From Crossaster papposus (taxonomy: Eukaryota; Echinodermata; Asteroidea; Velatida; Solasteridae): a stretch of 64,000 bases of DNA. Positions within the stretch are counted from its first letter, which is position 1, and every line of letters starts with the position of its first letter. This document shows positions 53,960-64,000 of this stretch, piece after piece. Made by a program: the position numbers and the translations under genes. The stretch is taken from assembly GCA_037893245.1 (NCBI GenBank), contig JBAIAA010000509.1, forward strand, positions 62,001 to 126,000, given 5' to 3'. Under the pieces are notes generated by a model. The model had not been told where the DNA came from. It saw only the letters and a program-made list of their open reading frames with translations, and made no database searches.

Positions 53960-55790
53960 TTGTTCTTTAATTGTCCATACTCTTCTTTGGTGCACTGATG
54001 GCGTAGTCAGGACTATCAAGTTGTGCAGGCAGAGATTGTGGCTTCGGACGCATGCTATAATCGTGGTCTTTAATATTCGGTGTTGCTTCCGGGTCGAGTG
54101 GTTCCAGTGCTTTTGCGAGGTAAATTACGAAGAGTATAGGGCTAAGGCAGTCTCCTTGAGGCACGCCGATAGTTGTTTTGAATGGCTCTCTTGAGATTCC
54201 TCCAACACGAACTTGCAGTCGAACTTCTCCGAGCATTTCGTCATTCTCCAGAATCTCTTTAAGATCATCGAAGAGAAGAGCTTCCTTTGACGGTGTCAAA
54301 CGCCTTTGACATATCGAGCAGTAGAAGGTGAAACTCATAACTGTCAGCTGTGATTACCTTCTCTGCTAAGATCGTTAAGGTTAATACCTGCTCAGTAGTA
54401 CCTCCGCCATTATGTAGCAGGCTGGTTAGGATAATGGTATGAGATCATTTAGCAATTTTCTTTGTCCGACATTATGGCCATAATCTTCTGAATTGTTGTT
54501 AGCAATATTATTGGTCTGATGTTCTCCGGGAGTCCTTTTTGTTTTCCAGGTTTGGGAAGAGTAGTGAGGATACCCTTCCCGATATCATCTGGATAGATGC
54601 CAGTGCATGCGATCTAAGAGTTGCTGAAATTTTCTGTGATATTATTTCTGGTCCATTCTTCAGGAGTTCGGCATTGAGATTATCTTTACCAGCACTCTTG
54701 CCATTTTTCATTGACTGGATGGTTTTTGTTAACTTCTAGTTTGGTGAACGGCTTGCTCATAATTGTGGTGGAAATCCTTCGATTATCATGGTTTCGTCGT
54801 CCAAATCAAATCGCCCTCAGAACCGATTTCGGATGATTCGTTCTTGACTTGCTGTATCGATAACCATGTCCCCTTTTTCGTCAGCAACCATAATCCGGTT
54901 CGGTTGCATTTGGTGGATGTTTATGATGGCTTTGAAGTATTAGGTGGAGTCATTTTTGTGCCTTTCGATTTCTTTGGCTTTCCTTACTGTTCTTGTTCTT
55001 ATATGTCTCTTTTGGTGTTGAGGAGCTTGGTTAGAATGCGATTCCTTCCTTTCTCGGTTCGTTTCTTTTATCTTTGTCTTGTGTTGCTTGGGTGGTTTTA
55101 AAGGGAGCCTTTTCTTACTTTAAGAGGTCTGTGATGGCAGGGTTTGTCACCTTTGTAGACTTTTTACATACCCCAATGTTTGTGATGCTGCTGATAATGC
55201 TTCTTTGATATTAATCCATCGCTTGTTAATGTCCGTTATGTCCTTTCCCCCTAGAAATTTCTGGCAAACTTTATGATTGCAATGCTCAAGATCTTGCAGT
55301 TTAGCGATGTTGATTTTGGCCGGTCTCTGTGGTCTGTGTTTGTGTCTCTTTGGGGTTATCGTAAGCGTAGCTTTGACCAATTTAGGCCTATGGTCTGAAG
55401 TCATTATAACCTCATCCACCGAAGAATCTTGAATCAGTGACGTTTTTTTTCAGCCTGTTTGGTAGTATTACCGTGGCATAGTCAATTTGGTTGCGGTATG
55501 AATCACGTCTAGATGTATTTGGATTGTTGGTTTCGGGAATGGTCCAAGTTGTTCGGTGCCTCAGACTATGCTTGAACGTAGTGTTGGTTAGAAAGAGATC
55601 ATATTTTACACACAGTTCGAGTAGCCTTTCACCGTTATACTATTCAAGTGTTCTTTTTCAAATCTTCCGACGTTATTACTACATTCTCCAACCGGAGCCA
55701 GTTTTGGCATTGAAGTCCCCAGCAATAATTGTCCATATCTTGTGATTTAAATATTGTTTTATGGTCTCTTCCAGGGCGTCATAATAAGAT
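53960..55790 (-). pseudogene. Decayed non-LTR retrotransposon ORF2 (RTE/CR1-like)
   Basis: Minus-strand pieces in several frames run in the right order. The first is an endonuclease region near 55760-55360 (IAGDFNAK-like, RRDSYRNQIDYA, SDHRPKLVKATL). Next are reverse transcriptase pieces at 54711-54508 (MKNGKSAGKDNLNAELLKNG) and 54338-53967 (TTIGVPQGDCLSPILFVIYL). The catalytic DD box is lost. Multiple stops and frameshifts show that it is long dead. The YRNQIDY motif resembles RTE-type elements often annotated as craniofacial development protein 2-like; the clade is uncertain. Confidence 0.7.
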
Positions 55791-55894
55791 GGATCTTACC
55801 TCTTATGCCTAGCGACGCTCAGGAGTAGGCTGCAGCATTGTGTTTTTAACTGGAAAGATTAAAACCCATATAGGCCTAGCTATATAGGGCAGTT

Positions 55895-56230
55895 TTCTTT
55901 TCAATTTTACTAGGGGTTGACCGAATACATTTTTGTTTTATTCCTCCATTCCCAGGGATGTAGTCGAGTCCATCACAAGTCCCTGCAAGTCCCTGCAAGT
56001 CCACCACAAGTCCTTCAGTTATAATTCAAATCACAAGCTATTCAAATCAGCTTTGACAAAAGCATTCTTTTGTCATTGTTTATCCAGTTACTTGTGACTG
56101 CCTTTATGAAGGGACTTGTGACTGGCTTCACGAAAGGACTTGTGAACGGACTTGCAGGGACTCGACTATACAACCCTGTCTATTTCCAAAACCACCAAAA
56201 CCACCCCTTAATGGTCGTCAATCTCCCAGG
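55895..56230. repeat. Dispersed repeat, second copy of 34960-35085, interrupted
   Basis: CTTTTCAATTTTACTAGGGG, TTTTTGTTTTATTCC and AAAACCACCCCTTAATGG match the other copy. The MITE at 55961-56168 splits it. Confidence 0.5.
55961..56168. mobile_element. MITE with TAGTCGAGTCC ends and internal CAAGTCC repeats
   Basis: TAGTCGAGTCC at 55961 and GGGACTCGACTA at 56168. CACAAGTCCCTGCAAGTCC at the left is mirrored by GGACTTGTGAACGGACTTGC at the right. Repeated ACAAGTCC/GGACTTGT words make the arms internally repetitive. 208 bp. Confidence 0.72.
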
Positions 56231-56552
56231 CCTACTGATTTAATTTGGGACAAGACTGAGTTTTGAACAGATCGCATTAACAATCGAGGGCGCCCACAAT
56301 AAGCCCGTTTTCGGAGTATTGGTGATTAAACTGCATAGACGGACGGCGCCGGAACAAATTAAATACCCAGTCTTGGAGCAAGAAAGTAAAATGTGTATAT
56401 TGTAAATCGTGCTCGACCAAGGGAAATAATGATTTAAATTAAATGTTGTCTTAGGTTTCCTTTATATTACTCGAATAACAAATGGACGGAAATTCATGCT
56501 AATTATGACATTTTACGCGATGCTTGTATTCATTAATAATGGCAGTCGGACA

Positions 56553-56621
56553 AACGAGGCGTCGGACCTACGAGGCGTCGAACTTACGAGGCGTCGAACT
56601 TACGAGGCGTCGAACTTACGA
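56553..56621 (+). repeat. Short minisatellite, ACGAGGCGTCGAACTT unit
   Basis: About four units of 16 bp. Confidence 0.85.
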
Positions 56622-57639
56622 GCGGACCCCTAAATTACATACATGCTTTTATCATTTGATTGTATATTTTTTCCACCAAGTGCCTGACTATGGGAGTGGT
56701 TTAAACAAAACGTAATTTTTTGAAACTTGAAGTATATAGACAAACAACATTTTGTCTACAGATTTTTATGTATACAAATCGCCCATTGCAAGGCCAAAGG
56801 CACTCGAGGCAGGGGCGGAGTGGTTCGAGATGAATCCCGATGGAGCGCGGTCCACTTAATCTCAAAGTGGGCCGGCGTGGCAGTGAGAAAAGGAGAACAA
56901 AATAGTATATTTACTTGCGATGCGGTCCACGGGGGAGCTCGGGTCGGCTCTCCCACATTATTGACCATGTTCACACAGCGTTTTAGCTAAAACAGTTTTA
57001 GTCAAAACGGTCGGTCACCACAGGTTGTCGGTCGTAAACTTAAAACACCGAGCGTTCAGACACCGTTTTAAGTAGGCCTATATAGCGAGTTTTAACTTCA
57101 TAGCGTTTTATCTCTGTTCTGGGGTCACGTATACTTCCGCTCATTTACATATTTCGCGCGCTACATAATTCGTGTGCACATCAAAACATTCAGCCATACT
57201 GAATCTCACCGGTTACAACAAAACTGCCTGAGTTATTGTAAAAGCATGATAAAGGTTTAAGGTTGATACATTTTTGAAAAAACGGAGAATGTAGTCGGGC
57301 CTAGGCCTAAATCTTTCACACGATATGGACGCCGATCAAGCGCACGTGTGCAACGGACTGAATGCAGGAAACATGCCGCGGACGCGGTAGAACATTTTGC
57401 AGAAACACGCTACGCTGTATCGCTCAAGGACGAGCGTTAACTACTTCGAAACAAAAACAAACACAGAAAAGGGTGACCATGATCTGAGAATTAACCTGCC
57501 GGAAATGACTTTCTTCATCCACGTTTGTTTGCCGGGCATGTTTACGTCTTACGATGTCAAATTCGACCAGTTCGTGTAACGAAAAAATACATGCGTGTCG
57601 GCCATGGACTGGTTCCGGTCCTTAACTTTGTCTATTATT
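56622..57639. other. No gene supported; small ORFs only
   Basis: A 60-codon ORF at 57397-57579 and GC-rich sequence at 56800-57150 lack splice or motif support. A GTTTTAGCTAAAAC palindrome lies near 56979. Confidence 0.3.
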
Positions 57640-58950
57640 AAGGGGCCATTAAATATTTTCAATGTTTTAAAATTTCGACTTTTGGTCGAAATAGTGGGTG
57701 GGTGGGTCAAGATAAATAAACGAAATTCACTTTTCATTGAAAAAAAACAGCCCAAAAAAACACAAACCACAATCTTTCTCCATGCCTGAAACAACTGCGC
57801 ACCATTTGTCCAACTTCTTTCTCGTGAGACACTACGAGCTGTATGTACCGGTTGCGGTATGTGTGTGACCCCACTGTGTGAAACACCACGCGTGGAGGTG
57901 GTTTTTCATTGGACTTGGAAACTAAGCGTTCTTAGTTGTAAGGCATTGCAGTGGTACAAGGGGTGCGTTCTACTCAAGCGAACGTTGGCCGCGAGAGTGG
58001 AACGCAATGTGCGGCAGTTATTATGTTGGCGAAGGTTAGCGAAAACGGCGAACGTCATTCCGAGCTGTTCGCTGTTCTACTCAAGTGAACGTTGGCTAAC
58101 GTTAGCGTTGTTTGCGAGAGTGGAACGCAATGTGCGCCAGTTATTATGTTGGCGAAGGTTAGCGAAAACGGCGAACGTCGTTCCGAGCTGTTCGCTGTTG
58201 GCCAGTGACGTATTTTGAAGATGGCGAAGAGGATAGCAGGCGGCAGTGTTCTTTTCACGGTTTTGATTTACGTTTCATACTTTTCGTTATAAATTGTTTT
58301 GAGCAGTTACAGGGATCTTTTAAAGAAAAATAATGAGTTGGACAAAAAGCAGCCAACCAAACGATGTCACTGTCACTGGGCGCCGCCATTTTAATAACCG
58401 TAATTTCAAAAATATCGTTCCACTTCGACTGGCGCCAACTCAAAACGTAGGCGAACGTTCCGCAAACAGTTCGCGTAAGTGGAACGCACCCCTGGTGTGC
58501 TAGATGGGCAATACACGATAAGCATGGCCGCCACCATGTATGTCACAACGTGCGAGGTACTTACAAATCTCCGCAGTTTTTGGACGGAGCAGAAGCAAAT
58601 TATAAAAAATTCCTGTTCACCATACGAACGTTTTGTGTGCGCGTCATGTTTGCTCTCTAAAAATAGTCCAAAAGAAACCAGTTTTGCCACTGCTCAGCAG
58701 AAATGGAACATGCAGAAATCTTCTGGGCACCTGTGCAAAAGGCGCAGACCTACAGCTTCATCACTCCGTCACTAAACTGGACATTTCAGGTGCATTTACA
58801 TGTACATACACATGTACATGTAAATGTATTTGGAATTTTTTACTGCATGACAAATCAATTTTTTTAAATCGAAATTGGGGGCGGGTGGGTCAAACAAATT
58901 TCGACCAAAAGTCGAAATTTTAAAACATTGAACATTTTGAATGGCCCCTA
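57640..58950. mobile_element. Inverted-repeat element with 50-60 bp ends, carrying a nested hAT-like MITE
   Basis: AGGGGCCATTAAATATTTTC with AATGTTTTAAAATTTCGACT and TTTGGTCGAAAT at the left is mirrored at the right (ATTTCGACCAAAAGTCGAAA, TTTTAAAACATTGAACATTT, GAATGGCCCCT). Both ends continue with GGTGGGTCAA. 1.3 kb; the middle contains 57959-58495 and GC-richer sequence with a 98-codon ORF of unknown meaning. Confidence 0.72.
57959..58495. mobile_element. hAT-like MITE (AGGGGTGCGTTC ends), copy 2, with internal duplication
   Basis: AAGGGGTGCGTTCTACTCAAG and AAGTGGAACGCACCCCTGG are the ends. A block of about 125 bp with GTTATTATGTTGGCGAAGG and TTAGCGAAAACGGCGAACG is present twice in tandem near its left side, absent from the copy at 11229. 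Confidence 0.68.
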
Positions 58951-59021
58951 AAGCGTGCGGCGGTAACCATTCAAAAAATGCTGCATTATGCATGCTTGCA
59001 TGGGGCGAGCACGAGGCTTCT

Positions 59022-59413
59022 GGCACCCGTACGCGATTTTACTTTCCGTACCACTAACGCGTCAATTTTGTCCGTTTCATTGGAATGGGGCGACTTGAAT
59101 AGAGACTTTTATAACTTTTTCTATAAGACCCTATCTAGATGAGATTATTAACCAATAATTTGGGTTAATAGAAAAAGGTATAAAAGTCGTGTATACGAAA
59201 AACTAGGGACTGTATACAATTAACTAGGGACTGTATCCATTAATTTTGGTGAATTATAGCTGTCAACGTCGTTGGTCTTCATACGTTCCGCGCGTATCAA
59301 AATCGATTCGTATTGAAGCGCGCGCTTTGGTCTCCATTCAAGTCGCCCAATTCGAATGAAACGGGCAAATTGACGCTTTAGTGGTATACGGGGAAAAAAT
59401 CGCCACCCGTACC
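59022..59413. mobile_element. Inverted-repeat element (about 390 bp)
   Basis: GGCACCCGTACGCGATTTT, CGTCAATTTTGTCCGTTTCA and GGGGCGACTTGAATAGAG at the left are mirrored by CTCCATTCAAGTCGCCC, TGAAACGGGCAAATTGACG and AAAATCGCCACCCGTACC at the right. Arms of about 85 bp. Non-coding. Confidence 0.7.
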
Positions 59414-59711
59414 CATTATCGTATACCGCACCGTACCATACCAGCAGTCCAGCACGCAAAGCCTTGTTGATTTATCGGGGCATATTGGGGCAAAAACAGC
59501 GGAGTTTTGCTTCCGAAAATAGCAATTGTAAGTAATTAAACAAAATACACAGACTGACAAGCGTTTTAACATGACAACAAGTGCACGGCCGGTGTATTGA
59601 AGCTTGGGCCGTTGTAATTGAAAATCGGCCGCATTATTTCGAACGTGGCCGTGCAAAATACGGCCTATTATGAAGCAGAATCAGTGTCAAAAAGATCGGA
59701 CGTGTTTTTAC

Positions 59712-60055
59712 AACTCGGATGCTAATTCGGATGAATTCCTAATTCGGATGCTTTTGGTAAACTCGGATGCTTTTCTAATTCGGATGAATTCGTAATTCGG
59801 ATGCTTTTTTAATTCGGATGCTTTTCTCGTTCGGATGCTTTTTGTAATCTCGAATGCTTTTTTAATTCGAATGCTTTTCTAGTTCGGATGCTTTTCATAA
59901 ACTCGGATGCTTTTTAAATTCGGATGCTATTCTAGTTCGGATGCTTTTTATAAACTCGGATGCTTTTTTAATTCGGCGCTTTTCTAGTTTGAATGCTTTT
60001 TGTAAACTCGGATGCTTTTTGCAAACCGAACATATTCGCAAATCGGATGCTTTCC
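59712..60055 (+). repeat. Minisatellite, AATTCGGATGCTTTT unit
   Basis: About 17 units of 17-21 bp built on TCGGATGCTTTT with alternating TAAACTCGGATG and TTCTAGTTCGGATG spacers. Confidence 0.86.
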
Positions 60056-60399
60056 CAATCCGGCACTAGGGTGGCCCTGAAAGGACATCACACATCGCAG
60101 ATTATGCGATATCGCGCATTTTGCGCGAATTCGAACGATGACAAACATGTTATCGCATATATCTAAGCATATATATCTGAGATGTGGAAGATTTTATTGC
60201 AGATTTCGCAATTAGCGTTTGGAATGCAACCCACTTGTGAACGTGGATAAATTTACGGTGAACACAATAAACACGACGCGATTGGAACGCAGCATTATAC
60301 CAGTGTACCTTATCACCTTCCATAGGTAACAATAGTCTAGGGAGTGTATAGGTATGGGGGACTAAGGGGGGAGTCGCTCAGTCGCTGGGCATTGCTGGG
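60056..60399. other. No recognisable feature
   Basis: Short sequence without a supported gene. Confidence 0.3.
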
Positions 60400-60451
60400 T
60401 ATAGACGATGTGCCCTCTGACGTCACGTGTTTATATGTGCGCTTTACAAAT

Positions 60452-60454
<3 letters not shown>

Positions 60455-60485
<31 letters not shown>
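60455..60485 (+). repeat. (ATT)n microsatellite
   Basis: About ten ATT units. Confidence 0.9.
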
Positions 60486-60488
<3 letters not shown>

Positions 60489-60684
60489 CTGTATCTGTGT
60501 CTAAGTGTCTAGCTACCCCACAAAACGATATTTGGGAGTTATTTTTGCTCGGAGAAGACAGATTTGGGTCTAAATAGCATAAATATGAAATTTCGTGGAA
60601 AAAGCTCCAGGTAAAAACGGGTTAGGTTACAATAAAGATTGTGCACGACTCTATGGGATTGTCTCCCAAAGTGCCCATTTGGAG

Positions 60685-61076
60685 GTATATAAATTATTAT
60701 TATTATTATTATTATTAATTTCTGGTAATGAAACCAAGGATCCTTCAAAAGTGCTCAAGGCACTGTAGCTCGTAAGCCTGAAGAAACCCGTAGACAGAGG
60801 CTGTGTCAGCCAGAAACACCGGGGCAAACCCCTTCTCTTAGCGATAAGTGTTCTGGGTTCTTTTACGTGCATTATACAATTTTATAATGTTAAAGATATA
60901 TACACACATTATAAATTATAAAACACACGGGACCTACAACTTTACGTCCCATCCGAAGGACGAAGCAATAGTGGTTTAATTGCCTTGCTTAAGGACACAC
61001 GTGTCCACACCGAGACTCGAACTCACGCTCTGCGGAACAGAAAACCAAGCTCTTAACCGCTCGGCCACGACACTCC
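60685..61076 (-). mobile_element. tRNA(Leu/Ser)-like SINE with (AAT)n tail
   Basis: On the minus strand a type-II tRNA-like head starts GGAGTGTCGTGGCCGAGCGG, with an A-box in TGGCCGAGCGG and a B-box in GAGTTCGAGTCTC. A body of about 270 nt (CTTCGGATGGGACGTAAAG, GGTTTCTTCAGGCTTACGAG, TTGGTTTCATTACCAG) ends in (AAT)n at 60692-60718. The internal promoter boxes are well kept. Fragments of the same family are at 34325-34412 and 166-200. Confidence 0.82.
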
Positions 61077-61077
61077 A

Positions 61078-61240
61078 CAAATGTGCCCGGCAGTATGCGC
61101 ACACATCGTGTTTTACATAAACTTTGCCTAAAGAGTGACGTCGCAGGTCAGATCGCCTTTGAATTATGTGACCTCTGATGTCATCTCTTAACCAAATTTA
61201 TGTAAAACGTGATGCGTGCGCATACTGCCGTGCACATTTG
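61078..61240. mobile_element. MITE with CAAATGTGC ends
   Basis: CAAATGTGCCCGGCAGTATG with CGCACACATCGTGTTTTACA at the left is mirrored by TGTAAAACGTGATGCGTGCG and CATACTGCCGTGCACATTTG at the right. 163 bp; it touches the 5' end of the SINE. Confidence 0.75.
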
Positions 61241-61290
61241 AATACAGATGTAAACAGAGGGCACATCGTCTATATTTTCGCTTCTTGCCT

Positions 61291-62071
61291 CCCGGTGTGG
61301 CGGTCTCACTTCTCCGGCGTGCTAGCTTCTCCGGGCGGATTGAGCGGATAAGTCAGCACGTTACAATCACATACTCATTTATCCGCTGTGCTTACTTCTC
61401 CTGATGCCGGGCTACTAACAGAGGGCGCTATCACCATATTTTTCATCGCATTTATGACAAAGTGTGGCTGATTTTCAAGACCAATTTTCGTTAACTGATC
61501 ACTCAGATAACTATATAGGGAAAAGACAACCAAATTGGGCAACAGGATCAACACAGATTGGAAAATAATTGAATTTGAAGATTGTAGCAAGTTGTTTTCA
61601 TCAGGGAATGATTGACCGAACTGAGGGAGCTTTAATTATATCTCTGAGTCTGAGCACTCACATGAGGCGGACTATGTATAAATCTTGTTTATGGATACCA
61701 CCGCATTATAAATGAATGCAACAGTCATCAGATAGATAGAAGACAATACGATCGCTCTTTTTCTTGTCAGAAGCGAGTCTGGCCGTCATGTCTGCCGACG
61801 CCGCCGTGTCGAAGCAAAAGACCGACTATAGTATACAGCATAGCAGTAGTACAATTTTGCCGCACGCGCCCTGGATTCTACTGGTACCCTGTAACGTAGA
61901 CACACCCTACAATCTTACGTTCACCGTACCAGTACATCACCAAAGAACTCAGCACACATAATAAAGTCGGCAAAAATGTAAACCACTGCGCAATTTTGCG
62001 CATGCGTGTTGAAGCGTTATTTCCCTTTCGGAGAAGCTAGCACGCCGGAGAAGTGAGACCGCCACACCGGT
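61291..62071. mobile_element. Inverted-repeat element with 40-bp ends
   Basis: CCGGTGTGGCGGTCTCACTT, then CTCCGGCGTGCTAGCTTCTC, is mirrored at 62033-62071. Body 0.78 kb with a short open stretch MSADAAVSKQKTDYSIQHS near 61788 that lacks splice support. Confidence 0.72.
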
Positions 62072-62259
62072 CTATTTATGCGCATGCGTGCAACATTTGA
62101 ACTTAGGCATATGGGCCTATGGGCCTTTGCTACCCAATCACGTACATGCAACGAATCACTGAGCGGTAAGCTCCACCCAGTCACATTTCCAATGCATGCA
62201 CTCTAGAGTAACGCTGCATTGAACCGTAGATAAAGGACCGAGCTATAAAAGAAAGGACC

Positions 62260-62511
62260 CTGGGGCCAATTTCATAAAACGTATAAGCACACAAATATGC
62301 TTAGCATGAAAATTCTTCCTTGAAACAAAAACCAGGATTATACAAACCAACATTTCAGTTGATGTTTATTGTTTGTGACTGGTATTCAGCTGTGTTTTGC
62401 TTTGAAATGAAAAGCACATAGAGTTTGGGCCGATAAGCTGTTTTACTGACCAAGACTTTGTTTGTGCTAAGCACATTTTTGTGCTTACATGTTTTATGAA
62501 ATTGGCCCCAG
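62260..62511. mobile_element. MITE, (C)TGGGGCC member of the CAGGGGC family, best copy
   Basis: CTGGGGCCAATTTCATAAAAC is perfectly mirrored at 62491-62511 (21 bp). The interior has GCTTAGCATGAAAATTCTTCC, TGTGACTGGTATTCAGC and GTGCTAAGCAC. 252 bp. Confidence 0.8.
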
Positions 62512-63586
62512 CTCATTTGCTACAATATTGTGGTAAACAGATTTTATATTTTTTTTCTAAGTTTCCATAGACATTTCGAAATATCTCAATAAGTCTTATT
62601 AATTATTCCCTTAAATCAATGATCGTACAGATTTACTCGGTTTTCTTACGGTGTATTTGGTAGCTCAATAAACAAATGTTTCAAGAATTTAAATTCATAC
62701 CCATCTCTGGCCGATTTCTGTATCTTTTTCTGTTTCAATTTTATTCAGTTGACTTCCGTTGATTTCAACCTAAATCGTTGCTCGCAAAAAGGTCCGTATC
62801 GTTTTCTCATTGACTCACAGTGTTAAGAACTAGATCAACGAATCGCCATGGAAAAAAACACGGTTGACAATATCATTCATAGCGTACCATTTTGTTTGGT
62901 TATATTTATGCATTGAGCTGGACAATTGTGTTTTTTCGAATGCATTTTTGTCAATTTGTGTTTACATCAACCTTTGCATGTAAAATTACCCCTTCACATT
63001 TGCTTGTTTTCAGACAATGTGCTTAAAAATTGCTTTACAAATTTGATAAACTGGATTATTCGGTCCTTAAATCATGAAAATGATGAGAAGACGTCAACAG
63101 ATATTCAAGTCAAAACGATATAGGACTTTATCACTTTATTCTGAACTTATAACTAATTCGTGTTTAAACACACATTCATATATACCTGGGACAGTTTAGG
63201 CATTCATATTGGTCGAGAGCCCGTCACGTGGCCGGTGTTAAACGGTCGATAAAGACATGGCTGGAAGTGTTTAAAACCAGCTGGCAACAACGCGATGTCG
63301 CATTATACTCGTCCCCAGGGCTCACTTTATTTCCAATAGTAAGAGCGGGTAGTGTTGAGCGCGCGCGTATGTTGAGCTGTACACCCTGGGAACGAGGTTG
63401 CCAATGGCAGTAATAGTCTGGTTCATAGTAAACACGCTTTATTGCATGTATTGTGTAGAGCGACAGAGGCGGAAACATGTCATTTGACACACACAGAATG
63501 GCGAAACACCGAAATTTACTTGCGAAAATTTTCCGGGATTTTCAGGGCTTTTTGGGCTGAATTTTACAAAGAAGGTATTTATGAAT
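62512..63586. other. No gene seen
   Basis: AT-rich at first and GC-richer after 63200. Small ORFs at 63224-63490 lack support. Confidence 0.35.
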
Positions 63587-63751
63587 GGGAATAAATGTGT
63601 GTTCGGTCGGTATTAATCACTCTGTTTAATACCGCTTGGAGTCTGGGTGCTGATAATTACCCTCGCCTTTGGCTCGGGTAATTATCAGCACCCAGACTCC
63701 AAGCGGTATTAAACAGAGTGATTAATACCGACCGAACACACATTTATTCCC
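63587..63751. repeat. Perfect hairpin, 76-bp arms
   Basis: GGGAATAAATGTGTGTTCGG at 63587 through TGATAATTACCC at 63662 is exactly repeated as its reverse complement at 63676-63751, around a 13-nt loop (TCGCCTTTGGCTC). Zero mismatches in 76 bp. Confidence 0.95.
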
Positions 63752-63915
63752 TTAATATAGGTTTTCCCGGACGATATCGCAAAATGTGCACATTCATTTG
63801 TAAAATATGTATTCAATTTCGCGCTGAATTTCAGAACGACGTATATCCGAGTTTCATTTTCGCAAAAACGAGCATTCAATTTTATTTAAATAAATGAATG
63901 TGCTTAGCGTTTCAT
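63752..63915 (+). repeat. Copy of the left end of the 50523 element
   Basis: It starts AATATAGGTTTTCCCGGACG and stays nearly identical to 50521-50672 (about one substitution), except that ATTCAATTTTATTTAAATAA here replaces ATTCAAATAA there. It begins immediately after the hairpin. Confidence 0.85.
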
Positions 63916-64000
63916 ACCATAGAGCTGTCAGACCTTTCAAAACCTTTCAAGTTTTCTGGACTGAAGCGTTTTGAAAGGTGAGAAAGCTGTCTGACGAAAG
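63916..64000. other. Window edge, partial inverted repeat
   Basis: AGCTGTCAGACCTTTCAAAAC and GTTTTGAAAGGTGAGAAAGC with TGTCTGAC are complementary with a small offset; an element cut by the window end. Confidence 0.45.

Larger units (their letters stand above)
60400..61274. mobile_element. Inverted-repeat element with TATAGACGATGTGCCCTCTG ends, holding two insertions
   Basis: The 20-bp TATAGACGATGTGCCCTCTG at 60400-60419 is perfectly mirrored at 61255-61274. The interior is mostly a SINE (60685-61076) and a MITE (61078-61240). Confidence 0.6.

Noticed and set aside
57397..57579. 60-codon ORF
   Set aside because: Short, no motif, no splice signals; chance cannot be excluded.
58479..58775. 98-codon ORF with several Cys residues
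   Set aside because: It starts inside the end of a MITE, and no zinc-finger spacing or splice support was found.
61788..61961. Possible first exon MSADAAVSKQKTDYS
   Set aside because: Lies inside an inverted-repeat element, has no donor site and resembles nothing I recognise.

Overview
The window reads as a piece of an invertebrate deuterostome nuclear genome, most likely an echinoderm and possibly a sea star. The evidence is indirect. It is AT-rich and intron-bearing, the palindrome TACATGTA recurs throughout, short inverted-repeat DNA transposons are very dense, and one 7.5 kb element has the architecture described for sea-urchin TU foldback elements. No bacterial operons, CRISPR arrays or functional rRNA or tRNA genes were seen.

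Host coding content is sparse. (1) A probable terminal coding exon lies at 392-451 (+). (2) A 212-codon first coding exon lies at 16785-17420 (-). It is charged, serine-rich and unrecognised, with a good splice donor. (3) A six-exon THAP-domain gene of the P-element transposase/THAP9 type lies at 33027-39854 (+). Its splice phases agree at every junction, and it runs off before any catalytic domain is seen. (4) Two short hypothetical ORFs lie at 42972-43361 and at 44549 onward. The second is split by a transposon.

Most of the rest is mobile DNA at several nesting levels. 1-12 kb holds tRNA-derived SINEs and short inverted-repeat elements. 13.07-14.69 kb is a 27-bp satellite of about 60 units. 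18-24 kb is a nest of TTAA-flanked elements, elements with TATGTGACC ends and a long palindrome. 24.13-31.66 kb is the TU-like foldback element with perfect 8-bp flanking duplications. It contains an I/Jockey-type non-LTR retrotransposon with an intact 1248-codon ORF2 and a 12-bp target duplication. 33-42 kb holds the THAP9-like gene with introns full of insertions, then an antisense coiled-coil pseudogene that itself carries a TTAA element. 44.67-48.91 kb is an apparently intact pogo/Tc5-like DNA transposon whose transposase ends in a PHD-like zinc finger. 49-64 kb holds minisatellites, a decayed non-LTR ORF, several inverted-repeat elements, a tRNA-derived SINE and a perfect 76-bp-arm hairpin.

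The most informative feature is the set of nested insertions in which the interrupted sequence can be reconstructed from a second arm or reading frame. These identify TTAA as the target for two different element families. They also reveal a 27-bp hairpin insertion with a 7-bp duplication. All calls come from reading the sequence; no alignment, folding or database search was run.
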